Shown one piece after another: positions 54,893-64,000 of a DNA stretch of 64,000 bases (position 1 is its first letter; each line of letters starts with the position of its first letter). This stretch comes from Clostridiales bacterium (GTDB taxonomy: Bacteria; Bacillota; Clostridia; Christensenellales; Borkfalkiaceae). A model generated the notes under the pieces. It saw only the letters and a program-made list of their open reading frames with translations, ran no database searches and was not told the DNA's origin. Position numbers and translations under genes: made by a program. The stretch spans positions 1 to 64,000 of the forward strand of contig SVIX01000002.1 in NCBI GenBank assembly GCA_015069285.1, written 5' to 3'.

Positions 54893-56614
54893 TTATTTTT
54901 TAGCTTTTTCTAACAAATCACTTACGCCAGCTTGTATATTCTCCAGCTGTTGCAAAGCTTTACTGCTTTCCGTTGCTTTCAAAGAATAATAAATTTTTAA
55001 TTTCGGTTCTGTACCGGACGGGCGAATGCAAACGAACGAACCGCCTTCAAGTTCGTAATATACGCAATTGCACTTTGGTATATCCAAATCTTCCGTTTTT
55101 CCCGTTTGCATATCTATACGCTTCGCAATGCTATAATCTCGGATAGCCAAAACTTTTACGCCCGCGATTTCCTTCGTTGACATCTTTTTCAATCCGTCAA
55201 CAACCGCGCTCATTTCTTTCATAGCGTTTAAACCGGAGTAACCCACGGAAACGTTTTTATCCAACACGTAGCCGTACTTTCCGTAAATTTCTTGCAATCT
55301 TTGATAAACGGTTTTACCAAGATAAGCATAATAGCAAACCATTTCCGCGAAAAGCATAGAAGCTACGACGGCGTCTTTATCTCGCGCGTGCGTACCGCGT
55401 AAGTACCCGCAAGATTCTTCAAACCCAAAAATATAGGTGTGTTTGTTATCTTGCTCCCATTGTTTTATCTTTTCACCGATAAACTTAAACCCAACGGGCG
55501 TTTCGTATAACGCTACTTTGTATTCGTCACAAAGCACTTTTGCCATTCCCGTCGTTACGAAGGATTTTACCACCGCCGCATTTTTCGGCATCTTATTCGT
55601 TTCGGATAATCGGCTAAGAATATAATCCAACAACAAAATACCGACTTGGTTACCCGAAAGCGCGATAAATTCGCCTTCGTCGTTTTTGAGCGCAACGCCA
55701 AGTCTGTCGCAGTCGGGGTCTGTACCAAACACCACGTCCGCCTCGATTTTATTCGCAAGCTCGATACCCATAGAAAGCGTTTCTTTGTATTCCGGATTGG
55801 GAACTTGCACCGTAGAGTACTCTGTATCTTGCGTCGTTTGCTCTTCTACCACGGTAACGTTCAACCCTAATTTTTTAAGTATTGCCATTACGGGTTTATA
55901 ACCACTACCGTGCACGGGGGTATATACGAGTTTAAGTTTTGCGCCCTGTTTTTCAACGGCAGTTTTAGAAAGGGTCAGTTGCGCTAATTCTTCAATATAA
56001 TCCTCGTCAAATTTCTTGGGAACGGCTACGATTAACGGGCTATTCTCTTCTCTGCCAACGGAAAAATAATCGTCAATCTTTTCTATATACGAAACGATTT
56101 TCGCGGTATCTTCAGGCGACATTTGCGCGCCGTCTTCCCCATACACCTTATAACCGTTATATTCCTTTGGATTATGGCTAGCCGTAATCATAATCCCAGC
56201 CACCGTTTTTAAGTAACGAACCGCATAAGAAAGCATCGGAACGGGATGCACGTCGTCGAACAGATATACTTTTATTCCGTTTTTCGCCAAAACCTCAGCG
56301 GAAACTTTTGCAAACTCAGACGACTTTCTACGCGTATCGTAAGAAATAACGACGCCTTTCTTCGTTGCGTCTTCGCCCAAACTTTTTATCCATTCCGCCA
56401 AGCCCTGCGTTGCGCGCATAACCGTATAAATGTTAATTACGTTTAAGCCGTAACCGATAATACCTCGCATACCTGCCGTACCAAACGCCAATTCACCGCC
56501 AAAACGGTATTCAATTTCCTTGTCGTTGTCGGCAATACTTAAAAGTTCTCCTCTTGCCTCTTGGCATAAACGCTTGTCATTTAACCATTCTTGATAAATA
56601 TTTCGATAATCCAT
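54893..56614 (-). CDS. pgcA: Alpha-phosphoglucomutase/phosphomannomutase
   Basis: FGTAGMRGIIGYGLNVINIYTV...ITASHNPKEYNGYKVYGEDGAQ...FGTDPDCDRLGVA...RPSGTEPKLKIYY. Confidence 0.95.
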   Translation of the reverse strand: MDYRNIYQEWLNDKRLCQEARGELLSIADNDKEIEYRFGGELAFGTAGMRGIIGYGLNVINIYTVMRATQGLAEWIKSLGEDATKKGVVISYDTRRKSSEFAKVSAEVLAKNGIKVYLFDDVHPVPMLSYAVRYLKTVAGIMITASHNPKEYNGYKVYGEDGAQMSPEDTAKIVSYIEKIDDYFSVGREENSPLIVAVPKKFDEDYIEELAQLTLSKTAVEKQGAKLKLVYTPVHGSGYKPVMAILKKLGLNVTVVEEQTTQDTEYSTVQVPNPEYKETLSMGIELANKIEADVVFGTDPDCDRLGVALKNDEGEFIALSGNQVGILLLDYILSRLSETNKMPKNAAVVKSFVTTGMAKVLCDEYKVALYETPVGFKFIGEKIKQWEQDNKHTYIFGFEESCGYLRGTHARDKDAVVASMLFAEMVCYYAYLGKTVYQRLQEIYGKYGYVLDKNVSVGYSGLNAMKEMSAVVDGLKKMSTKEIAGVKVLAIRDYSIAKRIDMQTGKTEDLDIPKCNCVYYELEGGSFVCIRPSGTEPKLKIYYSLKATESSKALQQLENIQAGVSDLLEKAKK

Positions 56615-56659
56615 ATAATCCTCCGCACCTCTAATTATAATATCGTTTCTTTTTTGCCG

Positions 56660-57649
56660 TTATTCGCTTAACCTTGCATTTTCTTGCTCATTGGCTAAAA
56701 GAGGTTCATCTACGTAATCAAAATAATGTTCTTTATCGCCTTTATCGGGATTGCTGGCGATTTTGTCGTAAGTAATAAAATATTTTTTTCCTTTCACGGT
56801 ATAGTAATACACGTATTGTAAACAAATAAGCAACATAAACGACGCGGGAATAGTAATCAACAACGCGCTGAAAAACGTGCAGAGTCCCGCAATTGCGTTG
56901 ACGATAATTATCAAATATACGCTTATTATGTAAGTAGAATAAATTTTCCAACGCTGTCTTTTTTCCGCAAAATCTTTAGACGAGAGCGCCTTTTTTAAGC
57001 CGACTTTATCTGTCGTCATAGACGGCATCCATAACCCCGTTACCGTCAACTTCAACGCCTGCAAAATCACGATAAGACTTACGGACATAAATAAGGCGAC
57101 TAAAATAGGTATATAGCTTAAAATTAAAAACACCACTCCGAAGGTTATCACGTCAAATATAAACACAACCGGCACGTAAACGAGCGCGTATATACTAGCT
57201 TTTCCAAGATTTTTCACGAAAGCAGTAAAAAACGGCGTATCCGAATAGGTTGTCATTTTATCGTTTAACGTATCGCCAATGGTAAAATAACAAAGCGTTT
57301 CTACAAATCGCTTAATCAAATATATGAATACGCAACCTATTGCCAACAATATGATTTTAGTCGTTCTCGTGGCAATCAATTCGCCCAATTTTTTTATCGC
57401 TTCCAACACCGTATTCTTCGCTTCCTCTAAACCGCTTGCGTCGGCAGAAAACAACGAAGAACAAAAGTTACTCGCACCAAAGCGTAAATCTTGCATTACC
57501 TTACTTTGGAAAATCTCTATAAGCTCGGGCAAAATCAAAGCGCAACAAAGTGCGCTTGTTATTAAAGTTATCAAAAATTTATATAATGCAATTTTGTATA
57601 CGCCTTTAAAATTTTCCACGAGCAAACGAATCGCATTACGAAATAGCAT
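56660..57649 (-). CDS. Polytopic membrane protein, unknown function
   Basis: 329 aa, multiple hydrophobic segments; tandem with the next membrane protein. Confidence 0.65.
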   Translation of the reverse strand: MLFRNAIRLLVENFKGVYKIALYKFLITLITSALCCALILPELIEIFQSKVMQDLRFGASNFCSSLFSADASGLEEAKNTVLEAIKKLGELIATRTTKIILLAIGCVFIYLIKRFVETLCYFTIGDTLNDKMTTYSDTPFFTAFVKNLGKASIYALVYVPVVFIFDVITFGVVFLILSYIPILVALFMSVSLIVILQALKLTVTGLWMPSMTTDKVGLKKALSSKDFAEKRQRWKIYSTYIISVYLIIIVNAIAGLCTFFSALLITIPASFMLLICLQYVYYYTVKGKKYFITYDKIASNPDKGDKEHYFDYVDEPLLANEQENARLSE

Positions 57650-57671
57650 TGTTTTTTTTCCTCCAATATTT

Positions 57672-58496
57672 TTAACGATAATATTTCACCAAATCGGCGC
57701 GTTGAATATTATCTCGGTCAAAATAAGCAATTTCCATACGAACACAATATACCATAATCAATATCGCGTATAACGCGGTGGAAACCAAAATAAACACAAT
57801 TTCGCTCGGCATAAAAACCGCTATCGTACAAACCAAAAACTCCGCCAACAGCAATAGAACGATTTGCCCTATTAATATACGCCATTTCACCTTAGAAACG
57901 AGGTGATAAGAATATTGTAACGCTTCTAACGATTTAAATCCCGTAATCTGCATACACGGCAACCATAAATAAATCGCGCCAACGACGTAAATCAATAATA
58001 AATGCATTCCCAAAAAGCCGAATATCAAAAAGGTATAGGCAATGGGCATAATCGTAATTCTTGAAAAGAAAAACAATAACGCCGAAAGAATAAGCGACCA
58101 CAATTCGTAAATCAAGACAATCAACAACGTATACCCCGTCGTAGAAAGAATATTATCGTTGAGTTTAGAAAACAAACCGTTATAAGTACGCTTTCCAATA
58201 CGCATATGTTTCTCTAATAAAGCAAGCATCATTGCAACGCAAAAAACCAATACTACAATTCCGATTGCGCCAAACACAATCGCTTGCCAAGACGCAAAAT
58301 TCAAAACGGATACGGCGCGGAACAAATGCGCAAAGTGAAATCCTCTCAAATCCCCGCTTGCAAATATTTCAAGAGCGCAATAAATCGCCTCCTTATCCAC
58401 GGAAAACGCAAAAAAGAAAGCAGGTATAATAGCAAACGGCAGTATATACCAAAAATTTTTAGCTATATATTTTGTCGATTGAACGGTATATTTCAT
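57672..58496 (-). CDS. Polytopic membrane protein, unknown function
   Basis: 274 aa, multiple hydrophobic segments. Confidence 0.65.
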   Translation of the reverse strand: MKYTVQSTKYIAKNFWYILPFAIIPAFFFAFSVDKEAIYCALEIFASGDLRGFHFAHLFRAVSVLNFASWQAIVFGAIGIVVLVFCVAMMLALLEKHMRIGKRTYNGLFSKLNDNILSTTGYTLLIVLIYELWSLILSALLFFFSRITIMPIAYTFLIFGFLGMHLLLIYVVGAIYLWLPCMQITGFKSLEALQYSYHLVSKVKWRILIGQIVLLLLAEFLVCTIAVFMPSEIVFILVSTALYAILIMVYCVRMEIAYFDRDNIQRADLVKYYR

Positions 58497-58513
58497 AATA
58501 TTCCTCTTATTGT

Positions 58514-58542
58514 ATTATACCACAAAAATAAGTAAGTGTAAA
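58514..58542 (-). promoter_or_regulatory. Promoter of membrane-protein pair (TTTACA-17-TATAAT, extended -10)
   Basis: TTTACA CTTACTTATTTTTGTGG TATAAT on minus strand. Confidence 0.75.
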
Positions 58543-58558
58543 GCGTTTTATAAAAAAA

Positions 58559-58600
58559 AGTCCCTTTCTAAATACAAAAGTATTTAGCAAGGAACTCTTT
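58559..58600 (-). terminator. Terminator of citrate synthase-aconitase-IDH operon
   Basis: GAGTTCCTTGCTAAATAC-TTTT-GTATTTAGAAAGGGACTTTTTTTT on minus strand. Confidence 0.85.
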
Positions 58601-58611
58601 TTACTTTTTTA

Positions 58612-59790
58612 TTACTTCAATTTAACGAGGGTATCCATCACGTAATTTCCAAACTCTTCACAAGTCGCACCCGTGTCACGACCCGTTATCACGAATTTCT
58701 TTTCTTCAAACGAACAAATATCGAGCGCGCGTTCCAATTTATCCGCTCTATCCTGCAAACCGATATGCGAAAGCAACATCACGCACGCGCGGAGCATCGA
58801 ACAAGGGTCTGCGTATTTGCCTCTGCCTTCCGTAATCATACGAGGCGCAGAGCCGTGTATTGCTTCAAACATCGCGTATTTTTTACCGATATTCGCGCAA
58901 CCTGCCGTACCTACGCCACCTTGGAACTCGGCGGCTTCGTCTGAAATGATATCGCCGTACAAATTAGGCAAAAGCAAAACCTGAAAATCACGGCGACGCT
59001 TTTTATCTACGAGTTTAGCCGTCATAATATCGGCGTACCATTCGTCCGTAAGAATATCGGGATATAAATCAGCGACTTTATGGCAATCCTCTAAAAAGTT
59101 TCCGTCCGTCGTTTTAATAATATTTGCTTTGGTTACAAGCGAAACGCGTTTTAATCCGTTTTTATGCGCATAATCGTAAGCAAGCCGTGCAATTCGGTCC
59201 GACCCTTGTTTGGTTGTTATCGTAAAATCCACAGCCAAGTCTTCGGTTACGTTAAATCCCGACGAACCTACGGCGTAGCCACCCTCCGTGTTTTCACGGA
59301 ATATCGTCCAATTAATTCCTTCCTCGGGCACTTTTACGGGACGAATATTCGCAAACAAATCCAACGCCTTACGCATTGCCACGTTCGCCGACTCGATATT
59401 GGGCATACCGCTACCCTTTTGCGGAGTCGTGGTAGGTCCTTTTAAAATAATATGACATTCTTTTAATTGCGCCATAACGTCATCGGGAATTGCTTTGCCT
59501 TTCGCAATACGGTTCTCTATCGTCAAACCGTCAATATCCTTAAAGGTTACCTTTCCCGCTTTCACTAAATCCGCAAGAATAAACTCCAACACGCGTCTTG
59601 CTTGTGCGGAAATGATAGGTCCGATACCGTCCCCACCGCAAACCCCGATTTTTATACAATCAAGCGATTTATAATCCACAAAATCACCTTGCGCTTTCAT
59701 ATCTTCAACACGCGCAAGCTGTTGTTCTAAAATTTTCTTAAATTTTTCGCACGCCCTATCTAATTGTGCTTTATATTCTTCCTTTTCCAT
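58612..59790 (-). CDS. Isocitrate dehydrogenase (isocitrate/isopropylmalate family)
   Basis: GGDGIGPIISAQARRVLE...NIESANVAMRKALDLFANIRPVK (SxNxxxR)...FRENTEGGYAVG...NLYGDIISDEAAEFQGGVGTAGCANIG...EAIHGSAPR. Confidence 0.87.
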   Translation of the reverse strand: MEKEEYKAQLDRACEKFKKILEQQLARVEDMKAQGDFVDYKSLDCIKIGVCGGDGIGPIISAQARRVLEFILADLVKAGKVTFKDIDGLTIENRIAKGKAIPDDVMAQLKECHIILKGPTTTPQKGSGMPNIESANVAMRKALDLFANIRPVKVPEEGINWTIFRENTEGGYAVGSSGFNVTEDLAVDFTITTKQGSDRIARLAYDYAHKNGLKRVSLVTKANIIKTTDGNFLEDCHKVADLYPDILTDEWYADIMTAKLVDKKRRRDFQVLLLPNLYGDIISDEAAEFQGGVGTAGCANIGKKYAMFEAIHGSAPRMITEGRGKYADPCSMLRACVMLLSHIGLQDRADKLERALDICSFEEKKFVITGRDTGATCEEFGNYVMDTLVKLK

Positions 59791-59794
59791 TTTT

Positions 59795-61726
59795 TTATCT
59801 CTCCTGTTTCGTATAATTTAATCTACCGCCTGCAAGCAAAATAGCGCGTTGTCTTTCGCTTAATTGCAAACAAAGTTCCGCTGTTGCGCCCGTCGTCTTG
59901 TTCACGAGCGTTGCGTGCGATTGCTCGGCTACCGCATTTTTGAAATTTTCAATGCCTATGCAGTCGCCTTCCGCAAACTTTTCGTAATCCTCGGGATTTT
60001 TTAACGTCATTGGTACGATACCGAAATTAATCAAGTTCGCAACGTGTATACGCGCAAAACTTTTTGCTACGACCGCTTTAATTCCCAAATACAAAGGTAC
60101 GAGCGCCGCATGCTCCCGAGAAGAACCTTGTCCGTAATTCATTCCGCCTAAAATCACACCGCCTCCCTTTGCTTTTGCCCGTTCGGGAAAATCTTTATCG
60201 CAAACGGTAAAGCAAAATTCCGAGAGTTTCGGCACGTTCGAACGGTACGGCAAGACCTTCGTTCCCGCAGGCATAATGTGGTCGGTGGTAATATCGTCGC
60301 CCACTTTTAATATCAACTCACAAGACAAATTTTCCTCGGGCGCTTTTCCTACGGGGATGGGTTTGATATTCGGTCCGCGTTCTACGACGACTTCGTCCGA
60401 TTTACTTTCTTCAACGGGTAATTCAATTAAATTATCGTTAATCTTGAAGACCGTCGGCATTTCTATTTTAGGCGCAACGCCAAGCGTCGTAGGGTCGGTA
60501 AATACGCCCGTAATTGCGCTCACCGCTGCCGTTTCCGGAGAAACGAGATACACTTGCGCGTCCGCCGTTCCGCTACGCGCAAGGAAATTACGGTTAAACG
60601 TTCGCAAACTCACCCCTGCCGATTGCGGTGAGAACCCCATACCGATACAAGGACCGCAAGCGCACTCCAAAATTCTTGCGCCTGCGTTAATTAAGTCGGC
60701 AAGCGCACCACATTCGGCGAGCATTGTATATACCTGTTTTGACCCGGGCGAAATAGACAAGCTGACGTCTTTATGCACCGTTTTTCCTTTGAGTATTTGC
60801 GCAACGGTCAACATATCTTGCATAGATGAATTCGTACAAGAACCGATACAAATTTGATTGATTTTCATTCCTGAAAGCTCAGAAACTTTTTTCACGTTAT
60901 CAGGGCTATGCGGACAAGCAGTCAAAGGTTTTAACGCACTCAAATCAACGGTATATTCCGCGTCAAAACTTGCGTCCTCATCGGAAGAAAGTTCCACGAA
61001 ATCTTCTTCTCTGCCTTCTGCTTTTAAAAAGGCTTTCGTGACCTCGTCGGAAGGGAAGATAGAACTAGTCGCGCCGAGTTCTGCGCCCATATTCGTTATC
61101 GTTGCGCGTTGCGGTACGGACAAGGTTTTTACCCCTTCACCGCCGTACTCAACGATTGCGCCGACGCCACCTTTAACACCTAAAATACGCAACACTTCCA
61201 AAATAACGTCTTTTGCTCCTACGTAATCGGAAAGCTTTCCCAATAAATTTACGCGTATCATTTTGGGCATCGTTATGTAGTAAGTACCACCGCCCATTGC
61301 TACGGCAACGTCCAATCCGCCTGCGCCCATACCGAGCATACCGATTCCCCCTGCCGTAGGCGTATGAGAATCTGAACCGATTAGCGTTTTTCCGGGTTTA
61401 GAAAACCTTTCTAAATGTACTTGATGGCAAATACCGTTTCCGGGACGGGAAAATCGTACGCCGTGTTTTTTCGTTACCGTTTGAATATAACGGTGGTCGT
61501 CTGCGTTTTCAAAGCCTGCCTGTAAAGTGTTGTGGTCGATATACGCAACGGAAAGTTCCGTTTTAACGCGTTTAATCCCCATTGCCTCAAACTGCAAATA
61601 CGCCATCGTGCCCGTTGCGTCCTGCGTAAGCGTTTGGTCTATTTTTAACCCTATTTCCTTACCAACTACCATTTCTCCGCTGATAAGATGGTTCTTAATA
61701 ATTTTTTGCGCTATCGTATAGCCCAT
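59795..61726 (-). CDS. acnA: Aconitate hydratase
   Basis: GSDSHTPTAGGIGMLGMGAGGLDVAVAMGG...CIGSCTNSSMQDM...ACGPCIGMGFSPQSAGVSLRTFNRNF...GGMNYGQGSSREHAALVPLYLGIKAVVAKSFARIH. Confidence 0.92.
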   Translation of the reverse strand: MGYTIAQKIIKNHLISGEMVVGKEIGLKIDQTLTQDATGTMAYLQFEAMGIKRVKTELSVAYIDHNTLQAGFENADDHRYIQTVTKKHGVRFSRPGNGICHQVHLERFSKPGKTLIGSDSHTPTAGGIGMLGMGAGGLDVAVAMGGGTYYITMPKMIRVNLLGKLSDYVGAKDVILEVLRILGVKGGVGAIVEYGGEGVKTLSVPQRATITNMGAELGATSSIFPSDEVTKAFLKAEGREEDFVELSSDEDASFDAEYTVDLSALKPLTACPHSPDNVKKVSELSGMKINQICIGSCTNSSMQDMLTVAQILKGKTVHKDVSLSISPGSKQVYTMLAECGALADLINAGARILECACGPCIGMGFSPQSAGVSLRTFNRNFLARSGTADAQVYLVSPETAAVSAITGVFTDPTTLGVAPKIEMPTVFKINDNLIELPVEESKSDEVVVERGPNIKPIPVGKAPEENLSCELILKVGDDITTDHIMPAGTKVLPYRSNVPKLSEFCFTVCDKDFPERAKAKGGGVILGGMNYGQGSSREHAALVPLYLGIKAVVAKSFARIHVANLINFGIVPMTLKNPEDYEKFAEGDCIGIENFKNAVAEQSHATLVNKTTGATAELCLQLSERQRAILLAGGRLNYTKQER

Positions 61727-61748
61727 ATCCGTTTATCCTCTCTTTAAT

Positions 61749-63140
61749 TTATAAATCCGTCCAATTCATTGAGCTACGCCCGTCTTTACAAAGCGAACGC
61801 ACCAATAATTCCAATTCGTCCTCACCCATAACCGTCGTTCTTCCGTCGGCGTAAAGCGCGTCGATTTGCGTTTTCATTTCTTGTACCATCCAATCCTGCT
61901 TTGTTACTTGTTTTTCGGCAGGCAATTTGTAGTGTTTATTAATCCAATACGCAATTCCTGCCAAGCCCGAAGTATTGGAAATGGACACCTCGGCAGGACG
62001 CTTTAAAATCTTTTCCGTATCGAAAATATTATAAATTTCCGCGTCTTTCATCATTCCGTCCGCGTGCACGCCTGCACGCGTAAGATTGAACGCGCTTCCT
62101 ACGAATGGCGTCATCGGAGGTATTTCATATTTTAATTCCGTTTTAAAATACTCGGCAATATCCGTAATCGCGGTCGTATCCATTCCGTCCAGCGTTCCGC
62201 GCATAGAAGCGTATTGCATTACCATCGCTTCCGTCGGTACGTTCCCCGTACGCTCGCCAATCCCTAACAACGAACAGTTGACGGCGCTTGCGCCGTATAA
62301 CCAAGCGCTTACCGCATTCGGTACGCCCATATAAAAATCGTTATGACCGTGCCATTCCAACATTTCAGAAGTTACGTCCGAATAGTGATGCAACCCGTAA
62401 ACGATACCCGGAACGCTACGAGGCAAAGCCGTACCCGTAAACGGTAAGCCGTAACCCATCGTATCGCACATACGAATTTTAACGGGAATTTTTGCCTCAC
62501 GGGAAAGTTCAATTAACGCATTTACGAACGGAACGACAAAGCCGTAAAAATCCGCGCGCGTTAAATCCTCCAAATGACAGCGGGGAGAAATACCCGCCTC
62601 AAAAGCTTGTTTTACGACGGATAAATAATGTTCGTACGCTTGCTTTCTCGTCATATTCAGTTTTTTAAAAATGTGGTAGTCGGAACAACTCACGAGTATA
62701 CCCGTTTCTTTAATCCCGATATCGTGCACCAATGCAAAGTCTTCCTTTTTAGCGCGAATCCAAGTCGTGACTTCGGGGAACTTATATCCAAGCTCCATAC
62801 ATTTTTCAAGCGCTTCTCTATCTTTTTTGGTGTATACGAAAAATTCGCTTTGACGGATAATCCCCTTCGGTCCACCAAGTCTTGCCAACATTTTATAAAT
62901 ATCTACGATTTGTTTTGCCGTATACGGCGCGCGTGATTGTTGACCGTCGCGAAAGGTCGTATCCGTTATCCAAATTTCTTTTGGCATATTCATCGGCACA
63001 CGACGATGGTTAAACGGGGTTTTGGGAACTTCGTCGTACGGATAAATATCTCTGAATAATTGCGCCTGCGGAACGTCTTGCAAGGCGTATTCGTACGGGT
63101 CTTGTTCCAATAAATTACTCGAAGGATTTAATTCAATCAT
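61749..63140 (-). CDS. Putative Re-type citrate synthase (homocitrate/isopropylmalate synthase superfamily)
   Basis: PKEIWITDTTFRDGQQSRAPYTAKQIVDIYKMLARLGGPKGIIRQSEFF...WHGHNDFYMGVPNAVSAWLYGASAVNCSLLGIGERTGNVPTE; first gene of acn-idh operon. Confidence 0.8.
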   Translation of the reverse strand: MIELNPSSNLLEQDPYEYALQDVPQAQLFRDIYPYDEVPKTPFNHRRVPMNMPKEIWITDTTFRDGQQSRAPYTAKQIVDIYKMLARLGGPKGIIRQSEFFVYTKKDREALEKCMELGYKFPEVTTWIRAKKEDFALVHDIGIKETGILVSCSDYHIFKKLNMTRKQAYEHYLSVVKQAFEAGISPRCHLEDLTRADFYGFVVPFVNALIELSREAKIPVKIRMCDTMGYGLPFTGTALPRSVPGIVYGLHHYSDVTSEMLEWHGHNDFYMGVPNAVSAWLYGASAVNCSLLGIGERTGNVPTEAMVMQYASMRGTLDGMDTTAITDIAEYFKTELKYEIPPMTPFVGSAFNLTRAGVHADGMMKDAEIYNIFDTEKILKRPAEVSISNTSGLAGIAYWINKHYKLPAEKQVTKQDWMVQEMKTQIDALYADGRTTVMGEDELELLVRSLCKDGRSSMNWTDL

Positions 63141-63199
63141 TTCTCTTTCTCCTCGTTTTATTTTTTCGATTAAAACAGTAATATAAATTTATTAAATCG

Positions 63200-63228
63200 A
63201 TTATACATATTTTTAATGCGTTTGTCAA
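63200..63228 (-). promoter_or_regulatory. Perfect consensus promoter (TTGACA-17-TATAAT) of citrate synthase-aconitase-IDH operon
   Basis: TTGACA AACGCATTAAAAATATG TATAAT on minus strand. Confidence 0.88.
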
Positions 63229-63292
63229 GGATTTCAAGGCAATATTTATTTTTCTTCTGAAAATTAAAAGAAAAATTTTATGGTCCGCAAGA

Positions 63293-63317
63293 AAAAACGC
63301 CCCTTTAAAAGGCGTCT
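63293..63317 (-). terminator. Terminator overlapping SDR stop
   Basis: GACGCCTTTTAAAGGGGCGTTTTTT on minus strand. Confidence 0.75.
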
Positions 63318-64000
63318 TTGCTGATTTTACTCCAACGTTTTGCTATAAATTTTAATTTCCAAGAAGTAGGCAATAACGCGGTAAAAACGCGCATTAGTTT
63401 ATTCCAAAACCCCGGTATTACCTTCCTTTTATTTTTTGCAACGGCTTTTAAGGAATATTTCGCGACCCATTGAGGCGATTTTACGGCAAGCTTACCCCAC
63501 AATCCTTGCCCTTTAATTTGTTCTTTAATATCTTCACGCGTCGGCATAGCCCCGGGCAAAATTGCGGTCACGGCAATATTTTGTTTTTTTACCTCCTCGC
63601 GTAAAGCGACGGAAAAGGAAGTAAGCGCGCTTTTCGTTGCGCTATATATTGCAAAATAGGGCATTGGGTAAATTCCCGATACGCTGGAAATATTAATAAT
63701 TTCCAAACGCTTAGCGCGATTTTTTATTGCTAAATGGCAAAGAGATACGCTCGCCTCAAAATTTACACGACATTGAAAAGCGATTTTTTCTTGCGAATAA
63801 TCCTCGAACGCTTTTTGGATATCCGCGCCTGCTACGTTGACGAGCAAAGAAATTTTTTGACCGCTTTCTTCTATTTTTTCTTTTAATTTTATTCGGCTTT
63901 CCTCGTCCGTTAAATCCGCGCTATACGCGTACACTTCGATTTTTGGAAATTTTTGAAGGAGCTCCGTTTTTAAAGAGGCAAGTTTTTCTTCCGTTCTTCC
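63305..64000 (-). CDS. SDR-family oxidoreductase, N-terminus beyond window edge
   Basis: ...LLVNVAGADIQKAFEDYS...INISSVSGIYPMPYFAIYSATKSALTSFSVALREEV; frame open upstream of 63934 to window end (GRTEEKLASLKTELLQKFPKIEV). Confidence 0.88.
   Translation of the reverse strand, partial: GRTEEKLASLKTELLQKFPKIEVYAYSADLTDEESRIKLKEKIEESGQKISLLVNVAGADIQKAFEDYSQEKIAFQCRVNFEASVSLCHLAIKNRAKRLEIINISSVSGIYPMPYFAIYSATKSALTSFSVALREEVKKQNIAVTAILPGAMPTREDIKEQIKGQGLWGKLAVKSPQWVAKYSLKAVAKNKRKVIPGFWNKLMRVFTALLPTSWKLKFIAKRWSKISKDAF

Noticed and set aside
63166-63200. TCGATTAAAA...TTAAATCGA inverted repeat downstream of the citrate-operon promoter as an operator
   Set aside because: Imperfect and AT-rich; too weak to claim without conservation data.
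1-64000. CRISPR array, prophage, IS element or rRNA operon
   Set aside because: No regularly spaced repeats, transposase/integrase-like ORFs or rRNA sequence recognised by eye.

Overview
64-kb stretch of a low-to-moderate GC bacterial chromosome, probably an uncultured anaerobic Clostridia-type Firmicute (inferred from gene content and style). About 50 protein genes were identified, almost all on the minus strand, plus tRNA-Trp(CCA) and tRNA-Ser(CGA). I saw no CRISPR array, prophage, IS element or rRNA. Most of the window is housekeeping: mutS/mutL/miaA/miaB, dnaE, whiA, murB, ung, pfkA, nagA, pgcA. The standout is a ~12.5-kb operon (29902-42346, minus). It encodes an LDH-fold dehydrogenase with a malate-type specificity residue, class II fumarase, a complete HdrABC + FlxABCD-like electron-bifurcation module, a soluble anchor-less fumarate reductase (FrdA lacking the covalent-FAD histidine, plus an atypical FrdB), and an AspT/YidE-type carrier. 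I read this as a candidate soluble NAD(P)H-dependent electron-bifurcating fumarate reductase in the reductive TCA branch. The oxidative branch (Re-citrate-synthase-like enzyme, aconitase, isocitrate dehydrogenase) lies at 58.6-63.1 kb, and a biotin-dependent Na+-pump decarboxylase with a divergent second carboxyltransferase lies at 1-4.3 kb. Other observations: an apparent +1 frameshift at an A5 tract at the start of a Flx subunit, a glycerol-phosphate locus with both G1P- and G3P-dehydrogenase-type genes and a divergent DeoR/GlpR regulator, a consensus promoter placing a phosphopantetheinyl transferase gene on a nearly leaderless transcript, and a 52-aa peptide gene coupled to a secreted repeat protein. 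All identifications are by eye from sequence; no database search was run.
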